Source of the DNA: Toxorhynchites rutilus septentrionalis
Lineage: Eukaryota; Arthropoda; Insecta; Diptera; Culicidae
DNA length: 64,000 bases
Direction: 5' to 3'
Assembly: GCF_029784135.1 (NCBI RefSeq)
Contig: NC_073745.1
Location: 105,713,365-105,777,364, forward strand
This document shows positions 36,012-47,043 of the stretch, piece by piece. The notes under the pieces were generated by a model that did not search any database, was not told the origin of the DNA, and worked only from the letters and a program-made list of their open reading frames with translations. The translations under genes and the position numbers were made by a program. Each line of letters begins with the position of its first letter. Position 1 is the first letter of the stretch.

Positions 36012-36658
36012 TTTTTTTCAGACAGTCTCAGCTCAAAAGAGGCAATCCGCTCAATGAAAGTTGATAAACGCTCATCTTATTTCCTCACAAAAAAAGACAA
36101 TTATTGAGTGTTTTGGTCGAAAAATTATTCACGATCACCTTAGCATGGGGACCCCCTTTTTGCTCGATTCCGGGGAATGAGAAAGCGGACTCGCTAGCTC
36201 AGGTGGGCGCTTCAGAAGGCACACTTTTTGAAAGGCAAATTGCTTATAATGAATTTTTTCACACTCCTCGTCAGCACACACTCTTAAGTTGGCAGCGCAT
36301 GTGGTTACACAAGATTATCTCTAAGGTCTCGACTAGTGCATGGTTCAAGGGATTGAATGTAGATCGTGATTTCATTCGCGTGATATCTCGGCTTATGTCC
36401 AATCACTACAACCTAAACGCGCATCTCTATTGCATTGGGCTCGCAGCAAACAATCTTTGTGATTGTGGCGATGGCTACCACGACATCGAGCATGTTGTCT
36501 GGTCGTGTATCCGGTTCCATGCTACTCGCTCTCAGCTCTCTAGAGCACTGAGAGCACAAGGCAGACAATCGGATATCCCCGTCCGGGACATCTTAGGTAG
36601 CCGTGATCTTCTGCTTCATGTATACCTGTTCCGATTAAACGCCGATGTCAACGTTTAA
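36012..36658 (+). pseudogene. LINE RNase H and C-terminal domain
   Basis: The reading begins FFSDSLSSKEAIRSM (second RNase H acidic block). The CSIPGNEKADSLAQVGA motif (final RNase H aspartate) lies at about 36160. The C-terminal cysteine/histidine motif CDCGDGYHDIEHVVWSC (about 36455-36510) and the RDILGSRDLLLHVYLF tail follow, with a stop at 36656. The stretch from 36104 is one open frame. It is part of the 5'-truncated LINE and is not an independent gene. Confidence 0.85.
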
Positions 36659-37035
36659 TGATGCTTCCTTCGTTGTGTCCCTGTTTCATATCCCTCCTAT
36701 CCGATCAATGAACTTTTACTTAGTCGCGGCAATACATACACACACTCTTTACAGATACACGGGCCGAAGTTTGTGCAGTCCACTGATGATTCAACAAGAG
36801 CTAAAGGTTGTACCGCTCATGACAACTCTACACGAGCTGATGATTGCGCCGGCTAGTGATCATTCTATCCTGGATTCCTCGAGTCGAGAAAGACGCACCA
36901 CGCTAGATATGGAGTCAGACCTGGGGGGCGTTGCTGATTAACGGTCAGCTGCATCCCAATAGGAAGTATCCCGTATCGGACACACGTACAGAGTATGAAG
37001 ACTGCAACATCCCAATTATGAGAACACTTGTAATA

Positions 37036-37372
37036 CAGTAGAACACACATCATCCGCGAGCGGATGATCCGCGGTGCGATTTATCCGCGAAAGCGAGTTC
37101 TATAGTAATTCTTTGAACCTACCCTAAATTTGACAATGAGTGTAGGTTTTTGTTCTCGTTTTGGTCAGGACTTAACACATTATTTGACTACAGGTGTACG
37201 CGACCTTACAGATGGATAGTTCAATAATTCCTGTATTGATAAAACATTGTTTTCGTACTGAGATATCTTTTTTGTGTTTGCCTCATTTTTAGTCATTTTT
37301 TGTGTTATCCGCGATTTTCGTAATCCGCGGTGAGCTAGCCTGACTATTCCGCGGATAATCGGGGTTCCACTG
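37036..37372. mobile_element. Pogo-type MITE, 337 bp, complete
   Basis: The left end CAGTAGAACACACATCATCC and the right end GATAATCGGGGTTCCACTG are inverted, with TA on both sides (37034-37035 and 37373-37374). CGCGGATAATC and CCGCGGTG motifs recur. It sits in the LINE 3' UTR, which reads continuously across it when compared with the copy at 50160-50200. Confidence 0.88.
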
Positions 37373-37390
37373 TACTAACCTCGAGCCAAC

Positions 37391-37622
37391 CGCGATTCAC
37401 ATAAAACATCCACGTCACGCTCACGTTCCGTCACGTCACGTTACGCCAGTTATTCTTCCATGCAATTCATATTGAAGCATTCACATACACCAGCAACGGC
37501 AAATCGAAGTTGCCGTTGCCGGTGTATGTGAATGTTTGCATAAGAACTGCTTAGAAGAATAATTGACGCAACGTGACAGGACGGAACGTGAACGTGACGT
37601 GGATGTTGTATATGAATCGCAC
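37391..37622. mobile_element. GTGCGATTCACAT-family fold-back
   Basis: An almost perfect hairpin of about 232 bp. GCGATTCACATAAAACATCC at the left pairs with GGATGTTGTATATGAATCGC at the right. The centre is AGCAACGGCAA / TTGCCGTTGC around a 7-base loop. It truncates the LINE 3' UTR and lies 90 bp downstream of the PSME3IP1 poly(A) signal. Confidence 0.85.
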
Positions 37623-37711
37623 TTAAATCTTGAATTTTCATTGTAAACGCACGTTTTTCATCCATCTTACTTGGAAGTACAAAAAAGTCTTTTGCAGTTG
37701 TGTCAATAGAT

Positions 37712-37717
37712 TTTATT
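37712..37717 (-). terminator. Poly(A) signal of the PSME3IP1 gene
   Basis: AATAAA on the minus strand, 44 bp past the stop codon. Confidence 0.6.
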
Positions 37718-37760
37718 TACTCAAACATCGTTTATAGACACTGCTTCCTAATAAGACCCA

Positions 37761-38755
37761 TCACTTACCTTCGGACGCTTCCTTACAGATTTTTCTACCA
37801 ATCCAATCGTACTGACTAGTCTCAACATCCGAGTCACTGCTGGCTTCCGAATCGGTAGACTCACGATAGGATCCTAAGCCTGGCAAAATGCCAATTACTT
37901 GCATGGCACCGCTTTTTATCTTTTTGTTAGATGCTACCTTTTCACGAGCAACTGCAATAAAGCTTACACTCATTGATTGTTACTCGTTAACTCGAATAAG
38001 AATGCAAGTACCATTGTTGGTTTTTTCATCTGATGCAATATGTTTTGATTGAGTTATTTCTTCACTTTGCTGTTTGTCGTTCACTTTATTATCAGCAGAA
38101 GTGCTGGTCGCTACTTCGTCATGTTTCCGTTTCTTCACAACCACTGCAGACAATATTTTTTTCTGAGACATTCTATTGGAAACAAGCGACGTTTTTGGGG
38201 GTTTTGGTTTGGATATCTGCTGTTGTATTTGCTGCAAATTACTTAATTAAACTTGTTATTCAATGTAAAGTTTAATACTCAACTCACGTCATCCATTTGC
38301 TTTTCATGCAGTGAAGCAACCTTCTGTCGAAATTCGGACATTTCTTTCTCTTCATCGAGTTGTGCTTGTCGCTCGGCCTTGAGCTTGTTGTTATCTACGA
38401 GATCGAGAAACTCTACCTCGTCGTCGTCCAATGTTTTTATCATGTTTTCTGCAATGGAAATTTCCGATTCACTGCCGGCAACCCGAATCGTAATGTCCAA
38501 TACATACTGAGTTTGTGTGCCTCCTCGTATTCAAGATCTTTCTTTTGCTTCTGTTCCTGGAGCCTATCATATAACGATCGTGAATCGTACTCTTCCTCCG
38601 GAGCCTCTGTAACAGTATATAAATTATCAAAGTAATTATTATTCTAAGTTAAAGTTACCCAGCGGCTGATCTGCGGTTCGCACTTTTTCCCATTCTTCCT
38701 GTCGCCTTTTACGGGCTTCCACAATCTCCGTTTCCGTAACAAACCCACTGCTCAT
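37761..38755 (-). CDS. PSME3IP1: PSME3IP1/FAM192A (NIP30) homologue, 5 exons
   Basis: Exons on the minus strand are 38755-38659, 38606-38508, 38448-38288, 38231-38012 and 37951-37761. All introns are GT-AG and 42 to 60 bp long, and the phases join without a break into 255 residues (human protein 254). The N-terminal FAM192A/Fyv6-type domain is clear: KRRQEEWEKVR (about 16-26), YDSRSLYDRLQEQKQKKD (about 40-57), then LDDDEVEFLDLV after exon 3 starts. The basic KKRKHDE segment and the C-terminal GILPGLGSY plus acidic STDSEASSDSD stretch match the part that, in mammals, is phosphorylated by CK2 and binds the PA28-gamma (PSME3) proteasome activator in the nucleus. The start at 38755 is the only ATG before the conserved region. 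The stop overlaps a donor-like GAAG/GTAAGTGA, so an alternative 3' exon cannot be excluded. Confidence 0.9.
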
Positions 38756-38920
38756 ATTGAAGGATAGATCGTTGACTAGGGGAAAACTTTGTTTTGGCAA
38801 ACACGCTAAGTTGTTTGCTTACAATAGCCAACAATTAAAATATTATTGAATTGATTATTACTGAATAGCTGAACAGTCTACCACTCCACCAATGTTTACT
38901 TTTGTGTTTTGGTCATAATC

Positions 38921-39852
38921 GGGGATGCCAGGTTTGAAGAGACGTCTTCATTTTGAAGACATTTGACCTGCTGTGAAGACATTTGATTTGTGAAGACATT
39001 TTGAAGACAATATGAAATATGTGAAGACATTTCGATATGTCGGTTATTGAGTGGTATTATTTCCATGACATTCTAACTATTGGCCGAAAATATCGTCAAA
39101 AGAAGTAGAGCTTTTGTCTTTTGTTTGCTTTTTTATCATTATCACTTGTTCACTTCTGTTCTGTAATTCTGTAATTAGTAATCAACGGAGACTTTTGTCT
39201 CGGGGTTATCAACTTGCTTTTTTCAAATTTTTTCAAGCAGAAAATCAAAATGCATATACAATGTATTAAACAACAATTCGACTTTTACTACAAATTCTAG
39301 AGAGCTTCCAGCAATCTGAATGCATATGAATGCCCCTAGAAACATTAGTTCATTTGCGCTCGAGAATTCGAATGATTGTGACATTGTATTTTTTTAATTT
39401 TTTTTTTATTATACACAAATCGAAGGTTTTCCGGTTAAATACCGTTTCAATAATTAGTTTATGGATATGGTTTGAGTTACAACCAAAACTTCAAAGCTAA
39501 AATAAACAAATTGAGTTATCACAGTTCCGTTTTTTTGGAAGAACTGGGTCTATATTACCTCAATCAACGGTTTATCAAGCTAATTATTATTTTTAAACTC
39601 ATAAAATTTATTTCGCAGTTGCGCAATATATTCTATGTTCACATTTATTGAAATAATCTTCAAAACCTAAAAGTATGTTTAATAAAATGCGCTGTATAAC
39701 AATACCAATTTAAATAAACATTGAATTAGCTATTAAACTTTGCTCAAAAGTGTGTTATGGATTTTAGTTTCATCCGATATGATTGTGAAGACATTTGAAG
39801 ACATTTTTTCGTACCATGTGAAGACATTTTAAAAAATCACATGGCATCCCTG
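38921..39852. repeat. GAAGACATTT-rich module with GGGATGCCA ends
   Basis: The ends GGGGATGCCAGGT and, inward from the right, CAGGGATGCCATGT form short inverted repeats. Five or more GAAGACATTT motifs lie near the left end and three near the right end, all in the same orientation. The AT-rich centre has no frame. It could be a separate hAT-like insertion, but its immediate flanks do not duplicate each other. Confidence 0.5.
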
Positions 39853-41842
39853 CCCACAATTCGTTTTACCTGCCAAGATCGGGTCGATGAAATGTCAACA
39901 ATCGACCTCAAATGCTGCCACCTTGCAATCGAGTTATCGACCTTTCATATGCATTCATCGAACAACTTGACGCCACTTTTTCGCCAACATGTGCAAGGCG
40001 TCGACCTGCTTGCAGCGCTGCTTTCAGCACTGCTTGCTGCTTGTTTGTAATCCCACAATTCGTTTTACCTGCCAAGATCGGGTCGATGAAATGTCAACAA
40101 TCGACCTCAAATGCTGCCACCTTGCAATCGAGTTATCGACCTTTCATATGCATTCATCGAACAACTTGACGCCACTTTTTCGCCAACATGTGCAAGGCGT
40201 CGACCTGCTTGCAGCGCTGCTTTCAGCACTGCTTGCTGCTTGTTTGTATTCCCACAATTCGTTTTACCTGCCAAGATCGGGTCGATGAAATGTCAACAAT
40301 CGACCTCAAATGCTGCCACCTTGCAATCGAGTTATCGACCTTTCATATGCATTCATCGAACAACTTGACGCCACTTTTTCGCCAACATGTGCAAGGCGTC
40401 GACCTGCTTGCAGCGCTGCTTTCAGCACTGCTTGCTGCTTGTTTGTATTCCCACAATTCGTTTTACCTGCCAAGATCGGGTCGATGAAATGTCAACAATC
40501 GACCTCAAATGCTGCCACCTTGCAATCGAGTTATCGACCTTTCATATGCATTCATCGAACAACTTGACGCCACTTTTCCGCCAACATGTGCAAGGCGTCG
40601 ACCTGCTTGCAGCGCTGCTTTCAGCACTGCTTGCTGCTTGTTTGTATTCCCACAATTCGTTTTACCTGCCAAGATCGGGTCGATGAAATGTCAACAATCG
40701 ACCTCAAATGCTGCCACCTTGCAATCGAGTTATCGACCTTTCATATGCATTCATCGAACAACTTGACGCCACTTTTTCGCCAACATGTGCAAGGCGTCGA
40801 CCTGCTTGCAGCGCTGCTTTCAGCACTGCTTGCTGCTTGTTTGTATTCCCACAATTCGTTTTACCTGCCAAGATCGGGTCGATGAAATGTCAACAATCGA
40901 CCTCAAATGCTGCCACCTTGCAATCGAGTTATCGACCTTTCATATGCATTCATCGAACAACTTGACGCCACTTTTTCGCCAACATGTGCAAGGCGTCGAC
41001 CTGCTTGCAGCGCTGCTTTCAGCACTGCTTGCTGCTTGTTTGTATTCCCACAATTCGTTTTACCTGCCAAGATCGGGTCGATGAAATGTCAACAATCGAC
41101 CTCAAATGCTGCCACCTTGCAATCGAGTTATCGACCTTTCATATGCATTCATCGAACAACTTGACGCCACTTTTTCGCCAACATGTGCAAGGCGTCGACC
41201 TGCTTGCAGCGCTGCTTTCAGCACTGCTTGCTGCTTGTTTGTATTCCCACAATTCGTTTTACCTGCCAAGATCGGGTCGATGAAATGTCAACAATCGACC
41301 TCAAATGCTGCCACCTTGCAATCGAGTTATCGACCTTTCATATGCATTCATCGAACAACTTGACGCCACTTTTTCGCCAACATGTGCAAGGCGTCGACCT
41401 GCTTGCAGCGCTGCTTTCAGCACTGCTTGCTGCTTGTTTGTATTCCCACAATTCGTTTTACCTGCCAAGATCGGGTCGATGAAATGTCAACAATCGACCT
41501 CAAATGCTGCCACCTTGCAATCGAGTTATCGACCTTTCATATGCATTCATCGAACAACTTGACGCCACTTTTTCGCCAACATGTGCAAGGCGTCGACCTA
41601 CTTGCAGCGCTGCTTTCAGCACTGCTTGCTGCTTGTTTGTATTCCCACAATTCGTTTTACCTGCCATGATCGGGTCGATGAAATGTCAACAATCGACCTC
41701 AAATGCTGCCACCTTGCAATCGAGTTATCGACCTTTCATATGCATTCATCGAACAACTTGACGCCACTTTTTCGCCAACATGTGCAAGGCGTCGACCTGC
41801 TTGCAGCGCTGCTTTCAGCACTGCTTGCTGCTTGTTTGTATT
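39853..41842. repeat. Tandem array: ten exact-length 199-bp monomers
   Basis: Monomers begin CCCACAATTCGTTTTACCTG at 39853 and then every 199 bp to 41644, and the array ends at 41842 after 1990 bp. I see only four substitutions in all copies (40050, 40578, 41600, 41667). Each monomer carries five to six TCGA-centred motifs (GGGTCGATG, AATCGACCT, TTATCGACC, GCGTCGACC). The period is not a multiple of three, so the repeated 85- and 99-aa frames are periodic shadows and not proteins. The near identity implies very recent amplification or homogenisation. Confidence 0.97.
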
Positions 41843-43369
41843 GGTTTGTTATTGAAAATGAAAAGGAAATACATTGATCGATTTTAAACATATTTATTAT
41901 TATTCAAATCCGACTGAGTACATTGATGAATACCTCCTTGCCCTTGATGACACAGATATGTAGCTGAGGAGGATTCTTCAATGTGCGTGAAGCACGGGGT
42001 CTCCGATGGGGAAAATTGCTCGAAATACTATCGATGGCCAGGTCCTGCTGCGGTTGCTGTTGATGCTGTTCCCCGGAATAGCACCCTGGACTAAGAGGAT
42101 ACTGCTGCGGGAAAGCTGATGCTGTTGGCTGGTGTGACAGAAGTGGAAAAAAGCAATGTGGTGATAAGGGAAATCATCTTTCTCATTCGCCGATTGATTG
42201 AGTCGGATGTATTCATAGCTGAAACAAAATAAAATGATCAGTAAGTGAAAAGCAGAAATGAATTCCCTACTCACCAGTTGTATGATCCGGATAAAAATGC
42301 GAACATTAAAATATCATGCGAATACGTTCGCTTACCTCGCCTATTTTCATTCTACTATACTACGGAATCAGTGCATTCGGGTTCCTCCGGGGTGGTAATT
42401 CAGCTGAGCAAGTTGATAAATACCTCCTTGTCGTTGAGTTTTCGTGTCTGAAGAGGATTTTTGAATGTGCGCGAAGCACGGAACCTCTAATGGGGAAAGT
42501 TCTTCGCAATACCATACCATGGTCAAATTCTGCTGCTGCTGTTAATGCTGTCCCCCGGCATTGCCAACAGGGGTTGGAGGTTACTGCTGCAGGAAAACGG
42601 ATGTTGTTGGCTGCTGTGGTAGAAGTGGAAATCCGCACTGTGGTGATGGGAGAAATCATCTTTCTCACTTACCGATTGATGGAAGCAAACAAGTCGAATG
42701 TATTCATAGCTGTTAAGACAAGATAAAATAATTAATAATTAAAAAGCCGAAATATATTTCATACTCACCAGTTGTATGATCCATTTGTTTTTGTTTGAGA
42801 TGACAGTTTAGCGGAGTGGAAAAAGGAACCACCAGTGATGCCATTTGGTTTGTTTAATTATTCAGTATTTTCGACTAACGAACTATCCGCGTTGACGATA
42901 TTGGGGAATAGGCATGACAGTATGGATTTGCAGAAGGAATGAATACACTTTTAAAATGAAAATTATGAATGAACATGATTTTTCCTTAATCAAATTAGTA
43001 CTCTATGTAAGTGAAAATCATCATTGCCTGCAAGTGGTGAAAAAACGTCATAAAAAAATATGTTTTGAAATAATTTTATATTATAATGACAAGTTTTTTT
43101 GAGAATATCTGAACATCTATAGAAAATAATTCAAATTAAGGTCATGACAACGTACTTTAAGTAGAAAAAATTATGCCAAGAAAAAAATTTCATACAAATT
43201 TTAGCAAATATAAACTGATTCTGGCCGACTAATATGATAGAGAATAGTTTGCCTCATACAAACTAATGCCGTATCTAGATGTCGATACCTAATCGTCGTC
43301 ATCGTGAATAGGTAACAGCGTTACGGTCGTTGTTAGGTCGATGTTTTTTTCGTCGATTGGATTGTGGGT
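41792..43369. repeat. Left arm of 1578-bp inverted repeat
   Basis: Pairs base for base with 48476-50053: coordinates always sum to 91845, so there is no gap. One substitution was noticed (42619 against 49226). The outer 51 bp are the end of the last array monomer. Inside are two diverged direct units (about 41930-42260 and 42420-42770), each with a splice-like junction on the minus strand (ACAACTG followed by GTGAGTA, then TTTCAG or TTAACAG before CTATGAATACAT). Frames are not conserved between the two units, so I do not call a protein. Confidence 0.95.
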
Positions 43370-43379
43370 GGTCATAATC

Positions 43380-44529
43380 AATCATAATAAGCTAGGTAGT
43401 GCGGACTGAATCAAAACGGCTGTCAAAAAAGATCCAATTGAAATGTCAAAAAAGATCCAACGATCAGGAGTGTTATTTTTCTTATGATAATCAACACTAT
43501 AAAAAAGGTATTGTTATCAAAGGCAAAAATAATTAAACTTTTAAGATGAACGAATTACATTTTTCCGTCAATTGTTTAATCGACCATTGCATTTCTGAAA
43601 GAGCATCTCATATTGCAAGGCATCAGAACTTGACATAATATCATAACCTACGAATAACGCTTAGTTCACTCCAAGATTTTAATGTGGGAGCCAAATTCGA
43701 CATTGGCGAGTTTTGATACATACATACATATCAATAGTGAAATGTTTTGGGGACGTTTTTTTTCTAACGTCGGTGAAAACAGCTTTGCTAATGAAGCTGG
43801 CCAAATGAAATCCACGTAATTATGATCCGCTAGTGCTGGTGATTAATGTAACGGTGAAGCAATCTGCGCTTCGTGTTGATGATGGACTTAATCTTCTGAG
43901 TCAACTACCGGCTTAATAGTGGAGAAGGCATTACGGTTTCTCACGAGGTTTCCTTTCCGGTTGAAATGTAACGATGTATTTGTATCAAAATAATCCTGAA
44001 AATATGTATGAAAGGTTTGATACACTTTTGGTTTTCAATCATTCAAATGTCGTACTTACTCCACAGATACGGGAACCATTATTCGGAACTAGTTTGTCAT
44101 CTCCGCAAAAACCGACCCAGCGCGTCTGTAAAAACGTTTCTGAACGCGTTTGTAAAAACGTTTCATTCGTATTCAGGCAGCCTTCACTGAGTAACGCATT
44201 TTTAATGTCCACTTTCCCAGATATAATATTTTTCCGAACGAAATAAAAACAAACGAAGTCACAGTCACGTAAATGTTTACTCCTGCGTTTTGAAAACATT
44301 CGATGAAAAGTGGAACGAAGAGTTGCCAGATGATTTTTAAAAAAATATCTGTAAAAATATGTGAAAGTCTGTTAAAAATGTGGAAATGTCTGTTAAAGTT
44401 ACGGATCTGTAGAAATGTCTCTTAACGTTGATTCTCACAGATTCATTAATACTTTGTACATCGCAATGCACGTAAGATTGTTTTTTGTATATTCTTGTAT
44501 ACTTTGTATATGTGTATTTTGCATATATA
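43380..44529. other. Spacer DNA, no gene seen
   Basis: AT-rich. A short duplicated block near 44124-44162 (CGTCTGTAAAAACGTTTC twice, separated by GAACG) and a CTGTTAAA-rich stretch (44350-44410) are the only patterns. Confidence 0.4.
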
Positions 44530-45010
44530 CAGCCATTCCATGTCAAATCGATATAGTGGTTCTCAGATTATGATGAAAAGTGGTAGTTTTGTTCTTTATC
44601 GCAAAATATTAGACCCGTATTTTTTTATTTTTTCGTTAGGATGACCATTTCCATTTTAGGGTGGTCCGAAAAATCTTTTGTTTTTCCCCACTGAACCGAT
44701 TATCGACACATCTAATTGAAGCCAATTAGCTAGCTCTTTATTAAAAAAATATTGAACTCGCAAAAAAATGGATTTTATTTTCGTAATGATCGATTGTAGT
44801 TGTTTTTTACTGTTTTCGTGGCTTTGGACTAGAGGGTTCTATATTTTTTCATATTTTTCTAGAAAGCTGAGGATGTTTTACATGACATATTTCGGTTTCA
44901 GAGACAGTATTTTTTCATTTTTGAGATATAGTTTTTCAAAGTTAACCGGTGGTCCGAAAAATCATGTTTCCCATTGAGAACCACTTTATCGATTTGACAT
45001 GGAATGGCTG
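44530..45010. mobile_element. AGCCATTCCATG-family MITE, copy 2
   Basis: CAGCCATTCCATGTCAAATC at the left and GATTTGACATGGAATGGCTG at the right are perfect inverted termini, with TA on each side (44528-44529 and 45011-45012). The interior shares GTGGTAGTTTTGTTCTTTAT and GGGTGGTCCGAAAAATC with the larger copy at 350-1430. Confidence 0.88.
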
Positions 45011-45016
45011 TATATA

Positions 45017-45560
45017 TACTAGCTGACCCGGCTAACTTCGTCCCACACAACATTATTGTTTTGATATGAATTCGTTAAAACGAATTCCTAAACTTTTTCT
45101 TATCATAGCATTGTTCTATGGGCAGAATACAACAAATACAACAAAATGTCGGGACGACTCAAAAGGGACCTTTCCTTAATCGGAATTTGCGATTAACAAC
45201 ACACTTGGCCTTCCATTTTTATTTATATAGATATATGGATAGATAGAAGATATGGGAATTCGTTGTTTTGCCTGAAAAACCATTTCCACTTTTGAACAAA
45301 GATCAACTTCGCTAGCGCAAATATCGAATGGACTAACAACGCTTATCACGCTGTAATTTTCGGTCATATGGGAATTCAATTTTTCGACATTCCTTCAGAG
45401 TTTTCCGAAAATTTTCCGATTTTGCTCTCCACTATATTGATCTACGGGAAGAGATGAATACAAAAAAATAAAGGCTAAAATCGAACCATCCCTTTTTCGG
45501 GTTTTCCGCTTACGAATAGATTTGGCCTCCATTTTTATTTATATAGATAGATATAGGCTA
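45017..45560 (+). repeat. TAGCTGACCCGGC-family repeat
   Basis: Begins ACTAGCTGACCCGGCTAACT and ends in a TTTTTATTTATATAGATAGA stretch that occurs twice (near 45220 and 45535). The block 45270-45430 (AAAAACCATTTCCACTTTTG ... TTCCGAAAATTTTCC) is found inverted at 62890-63040. It follows the preceding MITE by only a few bases of TATA sequence. Confidence 0.6.
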
Positions 45561-46105
45561 ACAGTGCGAGGTTGAAGGGATGCTTAAGGACTGGGAAGAA
45601 ACGGTCTCCGTTATCGCTTGGATGTAGTCAATCTTAATATTTCTCAAAGATGTTCAGTTAGGGCTTTGAGAATCAACTCATTGTCGTTTGCTCAAAAGAT
45701 ACCCCTCTAGGAGAGTCATTTTTAAGGAAATTAGCAACATGTGCCATCCGCATATTTGCTAGAAAATGATTTGCTGGGCGCCGGCAGCGCTAATTCGGTT
45801 TACTTGGTTTGTGTACAAGGACGTGTACAGGCTATTGTTACCGAACAAAACACCAACAGAATGCAAAAGATACGAAGTACTGTCATCGGCCACTGAGCGA
45901 TGCTATGCTCACGACATCACTGCGGTGCGACCTATTTTGAGCACATAACCACTGTCGTTACGCCGGGCGGCAAAATGATAATGAATGACTCAAAAAATAG
46001 GACTAACGTCATGTGTATTGATATAAACTGAATATAAAAACTTTTTATGTATTAAAACTATGAAAAATGTCATACAGTGAGTAAAATATTGTGATTTGAT
46101 GAATA

Positions 46106-47043
46106 CCTAGCAAACATTAAATCGCATAACAAGCGTATATATAACATCATATGCCCTAAAATTTGGTTGGCATATGCATGCAAAAGTGGAGGCCATATAC
46201 ATACATGACAAATGCTCACCGAATTTGTTTGGATGAATATGCAACTTTGACCGGCTATAATAGCGATTATGTTGAAATTGAATTGCGATCTAGTATGAAT
46301 ATATTCATGAATTGTCAAAGCACCAAATACGACTTTTGCCATACTCATATACGATTTATTAAAGACATAGAAACAAAAACAAATGGCCCAAAATATTTTC
46401 GTGAAATGTTTATTATAGCCTCACAAATCGCCATTTTTATATATGAGTATTTATGTTTGTAGAAATAATAATTATTTGATTGACTTGTGTTGGGAGTAGA
46501 ATATGAATGTTTAAAATGGCACAGATTGATGTTTGGTGAAAACTGCTCCGATGTGGGTTCGAACTCCGGTCGTCTGAATTATCATCCACCAGCTGTATCG
46601 CGCGGCTATCTGAAATTTAATTCAACAGCGGTTAAAACTTTCGAGTGCATCAGCATTTCATTGACATTTCAATATGATGTAAAATGTTCTTTCTTAGGAT
46701 CTAATATGATTTACTGTTTCATGATTTTCTTCAGCATGCAACACGATTTACTACAGTACTGAATCGATTTAAATTATACGCTTATACGACACACAAACTG
46801 CATCAGTGTAATATACGCATATGATGCGGATTAAATATATTTTACGACAATGTACATCATATAATTGATGTTGCGAATTGCGACTTAATTTGATAATGGT
46901 ATATAAAATCGAGTTTTTACATTTTATGCGATTTCAAATATACACGATGCATACTTTGATTGATATTATATGCGATTATGATTTATTCGGATTTCTTGTA
47001 AGACTTGGCACGTGCATAATTGTACGATTTAATGTTTGCTGGG
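46106..47043. mobile_element. CCTAGCAAACATTAAATCG MITE with tRNA-like segment
   Basis: The termini CCTAGCAAACATTAAATCG and, inward from the right, CCCAGCAAACATTAAATCG match at 18 of 19 positions and are flanked by TA. The interior is rich in CATATGC and CATATAC. At about 46549-46572 there is a B-box-like GGTTCGAACTCCGG without a clear A box. No transposase is present. The two 90-100 aa frames are not supported. Confidence 0.8.

Larger units (their letters stand above)
34431..37394 (+). mobile_element. I-clade (MosquI-like) LINE, 5'-truncated, with nested insertions
   Basis: The 3' part of a non-LTR retrotransposon. It opens with the end of the reverse transcriptase thumb (YKTTILSVLEYGSFCFRSAA), continues to the RNase H region (34740-34895), is interrupted by CTACGTC copy C (34896-36011), resumes with FFSDSLSSKEAIRSM (36012) and runs to the C-terminal cysteine motif and stop near 36658. 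The 3' UTR continues to 37394 around a pogo MITE (37036-37372) and is then cut by a GTGCGATTCAC fold-back. The same sequence occurs at 50054-51200 plus 55508-55925 in reverse. RNase H plus this layout fits the I clade; the family name is an inference. Confidence 0.85.
38921..43369. mobile_element. Undescribed array-bearing transposon, copy L
   Basis: The unit is flanked by an 11-bp direct repeat TGGTCATAATC (38910-38920 and 43369-43379; one base shared with the element end). It comprises a GAAGACATTT-rich module (38921-39852), ten 199-bp monomers (39853-41842) and a 1.5-kb unique segment (41843-43369). The first bases of the array (CCCACAAT) are the inverse of the right end (ATTGTGGG, 43361-43368), so the array start may be the true left terminus and the GAAGAC module a later or added piece. 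A 9-11 bp duplication is what Mutator-like or Foldback elements make, but no transposase is visible. A truncated copy in reverse is at 48476-50053. Confidence 0.6.

Noticed and set aside
39853..41842. CRISPR-like array
   Set aside because: Units are contiguous and identical with no variable spacers, and the genome is eukaryotic.
39841..41877. About nineteen overlapping 85- and 99-aa open frames in the array
   Set aside because: They recur every 199 bp in shifting frames because the monomer lacks stops in those frames. The unit length is not a multiple of three and no domain is present.
42316..42726. 136-aa frame (and its inverted twin at 49119-49529)
   Set aside because: Both exist only because the DNA is duplicated. 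The frame is not kept between the two internal units of the same copy.
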